Shown here: in pieces, positions 58,257-64,000 of the stretch | How the letters are laid out: each line of letters starts with the position of its first letter | Numbering within the stretch: the first letter of the stretch is position 1 | Origin: Pseudomonadota bacterium | Lineage (GTDB): Bacteria; Pseudomonadota; Alphaproteobacteria; Rhizobiales; Pleomorphomonadaceae | Direction of reading: 5' to 3' | DNA: 64,000 nucleotides | Assembly: GCA_023436885.1 (NCBI GenBank) | Contig: JAEZHI010000045.1 | Location: 1 to 64,000, forward strand | Notes under the pieces: generated by a model | Database searches by the model: none | Seen by the model: only the letters and a program-made list of their open reading frames with translations | What the model was told of the DNA's origin: nothing | Made by a program: the position numbers and the translations under genes

Positions 58257-59816
58257 ATGATTGATCGTCGTGACTTTTTGGCCCGGGCGTTGACGGCTGT
58301 GGGAGCCGTTGTTGTCGCCACGGGCATTCCGGCCGTAGCGCGGGCGGCGACGCAGCAGCATCAGTTTGCTTTGACCGGACCATTCACCCGTTCGACCGTG
58401 GCGGAGATTGCGCGGGGGCTTGCGAAAAAGCCCTATGAGGCGCCGGATACCAGCCTGCCGCCAATTCTGGAAAATCTGACCTACGATCAATATCGCGATA
58501 TCCGTTTCCGGCCCGAAGCTGCCATTTGGGCAGACAAGGGTTTGCCGTATCAGATGCAGCTTTTCCATCGCGGCTCCTATTTCAAGGAACCCGTGGAAAT
58601 GGCTCTGGTCGAAAAGGGACAGGCGACGCATCTCCCTTACGATCCGACCCTCTTCAATTATGGGCCGCTGGTTCCCCAGCCGATCCCGGCCGAGGATATC
58701 GGCTTCTCCGGCTTCAGGTTACACGCTCCGCTGAATAAGCCCGACGTGTTCGACGAGGTGCTTGTATTCCAGGGCGCGAGTTACTTCCGTTCTCTCGGCA
58801 AGGATCAGGTATACGGCCTGTCGGCCCGCGGTCTTGCGCTCAAGACTGCAGATCCAGAGGGAGAAGAGTTTCCGCTGTTCCGCGCATTCTGGGTTGAAAC
58901 TCCGGTCGCCGGTTCCGAGACGTGCGTTGTCAACGCATTGCTCGACAGTCCGTCAGTGGCCGGTGCGTATCGCTTTACGGTGCGCCCGGGATTGCCGACG
59001 ACCATTGACGTCGAAGCGCAGCTTTTCCCGCGCGTCGACCTTCAGAAGGTCGGGCTGGCGCCGGGAACGTCGATGTTCTTCTTCTCGGCCAATGGGCGTA
59101 CCGAGATCGACGACTTCCGTCCGGAAGTGCACGATTCCGACGGTCTTCTGATGGTGACCGGCCGTGGCGATCGTTGGTGGCGCCCGCTCTCCAATCCGAA
59201 AGAGCTGCAGATTTCCGCCTTCCAGGATCGAAGCCCCAGAGGGTTCGGTCTCATCCAGCGAAACCGCGCCTTCGGTTCCTACCAGGATCTTGAAGCCGAC
59301 TATCAGCGGCGCCCTTCGCTCTGGATCGAGCCGGTCGGTGATTGGGGCGCCGGTGCCGTGACGCTGGTGGAAATCCCGACCAACTCGGAAATCCACGATA
59401 ACATCGTTGCCTATTGGGCACCGCAGGATAAGATCCCGGCGGGAACCGAGTATTTCTTTGCCTATCGTCTGTTCTGGGGTGGCGATCCGACCCTGGCGGC
59501 TGAAGCTGCTTATGTTGCTGCGACGCGGTCGGGTCGGGCGGGGGTCGCCGGTCCGAATCCTGTGCGACTGTTCGTCATCGACTACCGCTTCTTCGACGGC
59601 GTCGATCCGGCAAAGCTTGGCGCGTCGAAGGCGTCTGTGCAGGCTTCCAAGGGCACGGTGAAGAATGTTGTCGTGACCGCCAATCCCGAAACCCATGGCA
59701 TGCGCCTCTCGTTCGAGCTCGACCCGCAAAACGAGAATCTGATCGAACTGACGGCTGCGCTCACCTTTGAATCGGGGCAGACGGCTGAGACTTGGGCCTT
59801 CCGATGGACAGCATAG
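58257..59816 (+). CDS. opgG: Glucan biosynthesis protein OpgG/OpgD with Tat signal
   Basis: The 519-residue periplasmic protein begins with a twin-arginine signal (IDRRDFLARALTAVGAVVVA), as in OpgD, and then has the OpgG/MdoG domain: PPILENLTYDQYRDIRFRPE, MQLFHRGSYFKEPV, GFRLHAPLNKPDVFDEV and GDRWWRPLSNPKELQIS. It shapes or modifies the backbone of osmoregulated periplasmic glucans made by OpgH. The ATG at 58257 gives the Tat signal directly. It overlaps the opgH start. Whether it is closer to OpgG or OpgD is not certain. Confidence 0.92.
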   Translation: MIDRRDFLARALTAVGAVVVATGIPAVARAATQQHQFALTGPFTRSTVAEIARGLAKKPYEAPDTSLPPILENLTYDQYRDIRFRPEAAIWADKGLPYQMQLFHRGSYFKEPVEMALVEKGQATHLPYDPTLFNYGPLVPQPIPAEDIGFSGFRLHAPLNKPDVFDEVLVFQGASYFRSLGKDQVYGLSARGLALKTADPEGEEFPLFRAFWVETPVAGSETCVVNALLDSPSVAGAYRFTVRPGLPTTIDVEAQLFPRVDLQKVGLAPGTSMFFFSANGRTEIDDFRPEVHDSDGLLMVTGRGDRWWRPLSNPKELQISAFQDRSPRGFGLIQRNRAFGSYQDLEADYQRRPSLWIEPVGDWGAGAVTLVEIPTNSEIHDNIVAYWAPQDKIPAGTEYFFAYRLFWGGDPTLAAEAAYVAATRSGRAGVAGPNPVRLFVIDYRFFDGVDPAKLGASKASVQASKGTVKNVVVTANPETHGMRLSFELDPQNENLIELTAALTFESGQTAETWAFRWTA

Positions 59817-61984
59817 TACGTGATGTCGCCGTCAGTGGGCGATATGCTACAGGTATGCCGCCGGAGCACCCGGCGGACATGCCGGCCCAGGATTTGAAGC
59901 GCTTTCGTCGCAAGGATCGACGGCGCCTGGTGAATCCGCAGAGTCGCTCGTCCTTTCTGAAGCGTTTCGCGGTGGTTGGCGGTACGGCAGCGTTGCTCGG
60001 TTACGCCGTCAACGAGATGTATGCCGTTCTGGCGCTGGGCGACCTGACGCCGATCGAGCGGGTCGTGCTGGGCCTGTTCACCATCACCTTTGCATGGATC
60101 GCCCTGTCTTCGGTTGCGTCGGTATTCGGTTTTCTGAAGCTCGTCAGCCGGCGGTTTGCAAAGCCGTCGCCTCCCTCGGATGAACCGTTGCGCAAGCGCA
60201 CGGCCATGCTGATGCCGACCTACAATGAAGATCCGTCGCGCATCTTCGCTGCGATCGAAGCAATGGCTCGCGATGTCGAAGCGCTCGGCCAGAGCCACGC
60301 CTTCGACTGGTTCGTGCTGGCCGATACGACGGATCCGGAAGTCGTGCTGCAGGAAGAAGCTGCTTTGCTCGCCGCTCGTGAACGGATCGGCAGCTTCACT
60401 CGTGTCTATTACCGGCGGCGACGCAACAACACGGCGAAGAAGGCCGGCAACGTCGCGGACTTCTGCAAGCGCTGGGCGAGCGCCTATGACCATCTTCTGG
60501 TGCTCGATGCCGACAGCCTGATGGAAGGCAGTACGATTGTCGAGCTGGCGCGCCGCATGGAGGCCGACCCTGACGCGGGCTTGATCCAGACCATCCCGAC
60601 GCTCGTCAACGGCACAACGGTGATGGCGCGGCTGCAGCAGTTTGCCGGCCGCGTCTACGGCCCGGTGGTCGGAACCGGGCTTGCCTGGTGGGTTCAGAAG
60701 GAAGGCAACTTCTGGGGACATAATGCGATCATCCGCACGGAGGCTTTCCTGACGTCGGCCGGTCTGCCGGAGCTGTCTGGAAAGCCACCATTTGGCGGCC
60801 ACATCATGAGCCACGATTTTGTCGAGGCGGCGTTGATCCGCCGTGCTGGATGGAACGTGATCATCGCCGACGATCTTCCTGGGTCCTACGAGGAAAGTCC
60901 GCCGTCGCTGGTCGATCTCGCCATCCGTGATCGTCGCTGGTGTCAGGGCAATCTGCAGCATCTCAAGGTGATCGGGGGCAGAGGCCTTCACTGGGTGTCG
61001 CGTTCTCACATCCTGACAGGCATCATGAGCTACCTGGCCTCGCCTCTCTGGTTGCTGCTGATCCTTTCGGGTTTGGCTCTGACGCTGCAAGCTCACTATA
61101 TTCGCCCTGAGTATTTCAAGGACGAATTCCAGCTCTTCCCGTCCTGGCCCCGGATCGACGCCGAGCGCGCACTTGCCTTGTTCGCGCTTACCATGGGCGT
61201 CCTGTTCCTGCCGAAGGTGCTCGGCCTCATTGCGTTTTTCTTCAATACGCGCGACCGCAAGGCATCTGGCGGGTTCGTCGGGCTTATCCTGTCGTTTCTG
61301 TTTGAGATGGTCGTCTCGGCACTGGTCGCTCCGATCATGATGCTGATTCAAACGGGCGCCGTCACAGAGATCGTCCTGCATCGCGATGCAGGTTGGAAGC
61401 CGCAGCGCCGTGACGATGGGGGCCTTCCGCTGGGCGAACTGATCGCCCGCCATCGCTGGCACGTGTTGGCCGGCCTTGCATTGGCTTGGGCGGCGATCGC
61501 CGACAGCTGGGTGCTGTTTGCCTGGTTGTCCCCGGCGATCCTCGGCATGGTCTTCGCCGTGCCTATCTCCGGCTTCACCGGTTCGACTGCCGTCGGTCGC
61601 TTCGTGAAATGGATTGGTCTTCTCAGAATCCCAGAGGAGCGTCACCGGCCCAATATCCAGGGACGCATGGACGAGGCTCGGCCGGCTTATATCGAAGCCG
61701 TGGCCGCGACGCCGAGTCTGGTCGACATTGTCGCCGACCCTGATCTTCTGATGCAGCACCTTGCGCTGATTGATCGTATGGCGCCTCGGCCTCCGGGGCG
61801 TGTCGATCCGGTGTCGGCCTTGGCCTTGGCAAAAGTCGGCGAGGCCGAGACCATCGAGGAGGGCGTTTCCTTCCTGGACGCCAAGGAGCGCGCCACGCTG
61901 ATCGCTACGCCGCGGATTCTTGATGCGCTGGCACAGAAGCCGATCAATCGTCACGCCTTGGCGGACAAGGTCCGCTCGGCCTGA
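59804..61984 (+). CDS. opgH: Glucans biosynthesis glucosyltransferase OpgH
   Basis: The 726-residue inner-membrane enzyme has two N-terminal spans, a cytoplasmic GT2 glucosyltransferase domain (TAMLMPTYNEDPSRIFAAIE near 130, metal-binding LVLDADSLMEG near 235, product-binding RDRRWCQGNLQHLK near 378), and further spans after about 405. It polymerises glucose from UDP-glucose into the periplasmic glucan backbone. The ATG at 59804 overlaps the opgG stop by 13 bases; a second ATG at 59855 is possible. Confidence 0.94.
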   Translation: MDSIVRDVAVSGRYATGMPPEHPADMPAQDLKRFRRKDRRRLVNPQSRSSFLKRFAVVGGTAALLGYAVNEMYAVLALGDLTPIERVVLGLFTITFAWIALSSVASVFGFLKLVSRRFAKPSPPSDEPLRKRTAMLMPTYNEDPSRIFAAIEAMARDVEALGQSHAFDWFVLADTTDPEVVLQEEAALLAARERIGSFTRVYYRRRRNNTAKKAGNVADFCKRWASAYDHLLVLDADSLMEGSTIVELARRMEADPDAGLIQTIPTLVNGTTVMARLQQFAGRVYGPVVGTGLAWWVQKEGNFWGHNAIIRTEAFLTSAGLPELSGKPPFGGHIMSHDFVEAALIRRAGWNVIIADDLPGSYEESPPSLVDLAIRDRRWCQGNLQHLKVIGGRGLHWVSRSHILTGIMSYLASPLWLLLILSGLALTLQAHYIRPEYFKDEFQLFPSWPRIDAERALALFALTMGVLFLPKVLGLIAFFFNTRDRKASGGFVGLILSFLFEMVVSALVAPIMMLIQTGAVTEIVLHRDAGWKPQRRDDGGLPLGELIARHRWHVLAGLALAWAAIADSWVLFAWLSPAILGMVFAVPISGFTGSTAVGRFVKWIGLLRIPEERHRPNIQGRMDEARPAYIEAVAATPSLVDIVADPDLLMQHLALIDRMAPRPPGRVDPVSALALAKVGEAETIEEGVSFLDAKERATLIATPRILDALAQKPINRHALADKVRSA

Positions 61985-61989
61985 AAGAC

Positions 61990-62013
61990 ACGGTGGCGGG
62001 CAGCCGCCACCGT
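61990..62013 (+). terminator. Hairpin after opgH
   Basis: ACGGTGGCGG (61990-61999) pairs perfectly with CCGCCACCGT (62004-62013) around GCAG, 6 bases after the stop. There is no T-run, so termination may depend on other factors. Confidence 0.65.
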
Positions 62014-62266
62014 CATGCGCGCCCCATGAAGCCGGTATGCAGCTTTTGCATGGCCCATTCCGCCGTCGACTGAAATTTCGATAGGTGGTGGGACCTAAGT
62101 GGCGGCGAAACCTTACAAAATCTAAATCGGTTTGATCGTCTCGACGCCGCCGGTCGCTTTTGGTCTTCTCCAAAAGGACGAGAGCAAAAAGCGCCGTAAG
62201 GATATGACATTAGCCGTCAAGCCTGCTAGGGAACGACCAACGTAGTTTCCCGTATTGGAGCTTGCC

Positions 62267-64000
62267 GTGCCGATCACCAAGGTGCTTGTCGCCAACCGAT
62301 CCGAAATCGCCATTCGCGTTTTCCGCGCCGCCAATGAGCTCGGCATGAAGACGGTTGCCGTCTTTGCTGAGGAAGATCGGCTGGCGCTGCACCGCTTCAA
62401 GGCCGACGAAGCCTATCAGATCGGCGCGGGGTTGGGACCGATCGAAGCCTATCTCAGCATTCCGGAAATCCTTCGCGTCGCCAAGGAATCGAAGGCCGAC
62501 GCCATCCATCCTGGCTATGGTCTTTTGTCGGAAAGCCCCGAGTTCGCCGAGGCTTGCCGCGACGCAGGTATCATCTTCATCGGTCCGTCACCGGAGACCA
62601 TGCGCCAGCTGGGCAACAAGGTCGCCGCCCGCAATCTCGCCATCGAGGCAGGCGTGCCGGTCATGCCCGCCACCGATCCGTTGCCTGACGACATGGAAGT
62701 GGTGAAGGCGGAAGCCAAGCGCATCGGATATCCGGTGATGCTGAAGGCCTCGTGGGGTGGTGGCGGTCGTGGCATGCGCGTCATCCGCGACGAGGCGGCG
62801 CTTTTGCGCGAGGTAGTCACTGCCAAGCGCGAGGCGATGGCCGCCTTTGGCAAGGACGAGGTCTACCTTGAGAAGCTCGTCGAGCGGGCCCGTCATGTTG
62901 AGGTACAGATCCTCGGCGACACCCACGGCAACATTGTCCACCTGTTCGAGCGTGACTGTTCGGTTCAGCGGCGCCATCAGAAGGTGGTGGAGCGCGCTCC
63001 GGCTCCCTACCTCACCGACGCCCAGCGCGCGGAAATCACCGGCTATGGCGTGACGATTGCCAAGGCCGCCAACTACTACGGCGCCGGCACCGTCGAGTTC
63101 CTGATGGATGCGGACAGCGGCTCCTTCTACTTCATCGAGGTCAACCCGCGCATCCAGGTCGAGCATACTGTCACCGAGGAGGTGACCGGCATCGACGTGG
63201 TGCGCGCGCAGATTCGCATCCTCGAAGGCGAGAAGATCGGCTCGCCCGAATCGGGCGTCCCGGTGCAGGAGGAGATTCGTCTGCACGGTCATGCGCTGCA
63301 GTGTCGCGTCACCACCGAAGATCCCGAGCAGAACTTCATTCCGGACTACGGCCGCATCACCGCCTATCGCGGCGCTACCGGTTTCGGTATCCGGCTCGAC
63401 GGCGGTACCGCCTACGCCGGCGCGGTAATCACTCGCTTCTACGATCCGCTGCTTGAGAAGGTCACTGCCTGGGCGCCGACGCCCATCGAGGCGATCAACC
63501 GCATGATGCGCGCCCTGCGCGAGTTCCGCATTCGTGGCGTTGCGACCAACCTGACCTTCCTTGAGAGCATCATCTCCCATCCGAAGTTCCAGCAGAACCG
63601 CTACACCACCCGGTTCATCGACGAGACGCCGGAGTTGTTCCAGCTGGTCAAGCGCCGCGATCGCGCCACCAAGCTACTGACCTATATCGCCGACGTCACC
63701 GTCAACGGGCATCCGGAAACCCGCAATCGCCCGAAGCCCGGCGAAGGGCCGAAGCCAGTAGTGCCGACCTTCTCCGGTGGCATCACACCGGGTACCCGCG
63801 ACCTGCTGACTTCGCGCGGGCCAGAGGCGCTGGCAAAGTGGATTCGCGAACAGAACAACGTTCTGATCACCGACACCACCATGCGCGACGGTCATCAGTC
63901 GCTGCTGGCGACGCGCATGCGCACCCATGACATGGCCAACATCGCCGAAGCCTATGCGAGGGGTCTACCGGGGCTGTTCAGTCTGGAATGCTGGGGCGGC
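62267..64000 (+). CDS. pyc: Pyruvate carboxylase, N-terminal half (cut by window end)
   Basis: The frame runs open for 578 codons to the window edge; the full family protein has about 1,150 residues. It starts at GTG 62267 (VPITKVLVANRSEIAIRVFR). The biotin carboxylase domain shows the ATP loop KASWGGGGRGMRVI near 155, ERDCSVQRRHQKVVERAP near 226 and FIEVNPRIQVEHTVTEEV near 290. The start of the carboxyltransferase domain follows (TDTTMRDGHQSLLATRMRTH, then LPGLFSLECWGG). The biotin-carrier domain lies outside the window. It makes oxaloacetate from pyruvate to refill the TCA cycle. Confidence 0.95.
   Translation, partial: MPITKVLVANRSEIAIRVFRAANELGMKTVAVFAEEDRLALHRFKADEAYQIGAGLGPIEAYLSIPEILRVAKESKADAIHPGYGLLSESPEFAEACRDAGIIFIGPSPETMRQLGNKVAARNLAIEAGVPVMPATDPLPDDMEVVKAEAKRIGYPVMLKASWGGGGRGMRVIRDEAALLREVVTAKREAMAAFGKDEVYLEKLVERARHVEVQILGDTHGNIVHLFERDCSVQRRHQKVVERAPAPYLTDAQRAEITGYGVTIAKAANYYGAGTVEFLMDADSGSFYFIEVNPRIQVEHTVTEEVTGIDVVRAQIRILEGEKIGSPESGVPVQEEIRLHGHALQCRVTTEDPEQNFIPDYGRITAYRGATGFGIRLDGGTAYAGAVITRFYDPLLEKVTAWAPTPIEAINRMMRALREFRIRGVATNLTFLESIISHPKFQQNRYTTRFIDETPELFQLVKRRDRATKLLTYIADVTVNGHPETRNRPKPGEGPKPVVPTFSGGITPGTRDLLTSRGPEALAKWIREQNNVLITDTTMRDGHQSLLATRMRTHDMANIAEAYARGLPGLFSLECWGG

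Noticed and set aside
59582..62173. A leftward open frame of over 860 codons opposite opgH.
   Set aside because: It is antisense to the complete opgH gene, is rich in Arg/His/Gln without domain motifs, and has no ribosome binding site.

Overview
The window looks like chromosomal DNA of an alphaproteobacterium, most likely order Hyphomicrobiales (Rhizobiales). The evidence is high G+C, an 18-bp Zur box of the rhizobial type, an EcfG-type stress promoter, a fused SecDF, the hemC-hemD-mitofilin-hemY block, MbfA, an SDHAF4-like protein, and the htpX-rsmB-heparinase-purH neighbourhood. A family-level guess (near Pleomorphomonadaceae) would be speculative. No prophage, IS element, CRISPR array or plasmid gene was seen. 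It is mostly housekeeping sequence with two accessory sugar-uptake loci.

Layout. 0-6.4 kb: the tail of an rRNA operon (5S), a CsbD stress protein behind an EcfG-type promoter, cytoplasmic alpha-amylase, TspO, tRNA-Gly, a YbaK-type deacylase, a CnoX-like thioredoxin-TPR protein, LON-domain and Trm112 proteins, and YggT/YggU. 6.7-13.1 kb: tRNA-Ala, then a LacI regulator, a ribose-type ABC transporter (binding protein, ATPase, permease) and a Mak-type fructokinase interrupted by one in-frame TAG. 13.3-19 kb: a YbaL-type K+/H+ antiporter, a small membrane ORF, SecDF, rubrerythrin and tRNA-Thr. 19-26 kb: hemY, a HemD-mitofilin fusion, hemC, tsaD and gpsA. 26-39 kb: a ferredoxin-reductase-like flavoprotein, then a second sugar locus (aldolase-like protein, PfkB kinase, FGGY kinase, ABC transporter, AGE epimerase, GH36 alpha-galactosidase). 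39-42 kb: a Zur-boxed zinc-binding protein, and sco, a tiny membrane protein and tusA packed together, then DsbB and an SDHAF4-like protein. 42-48.3 kb: htpX, rsmB, heparinase-like, purH. 48.3-52.3 kb: PepSY protein, cytochrome b, response regulator, histidine kinase and MbfA in one tight run. 52.3-64 kb: acs, a methyltransferase, EVE and YciI proteins, a degenerate peptide deformylase, a DeoR regulator, opgGH, and the first half of pyruvate carboxylase.

How the genes work together. The second sugar locus has the parts for uptake, two phosphorylations and aldol cleavage of a sugar or alditol, next to an enzyme that could release the sugar from an alpha-galactoside. The heme block pairs tetrapyrrole synthesis with a mitofilin (Mic60-like) membrane protein, here fused to HemD. 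The PepSY-cytochrome-two-component-MbfA run suggests envelope redox or metal sensing tied to iron export. Many adjacent genes overlap by a few bases (tsaD/gpsA, htpX/rsmB, cytochrome b/regulator/kinase, opgG/opgH), which indicates translational coupling.

The most notable observations are the HemD-mitofilin fusion with a possible internal start, the MbfA-linked two-component operon, the deformylase-like protein lacking its metal ligands, the amber-interrupted kinase, an unlisted 56-residue membrane protein between sco and tusA, and the uncharacterised aldolase-like protein. All were read by eye; no database search was run.
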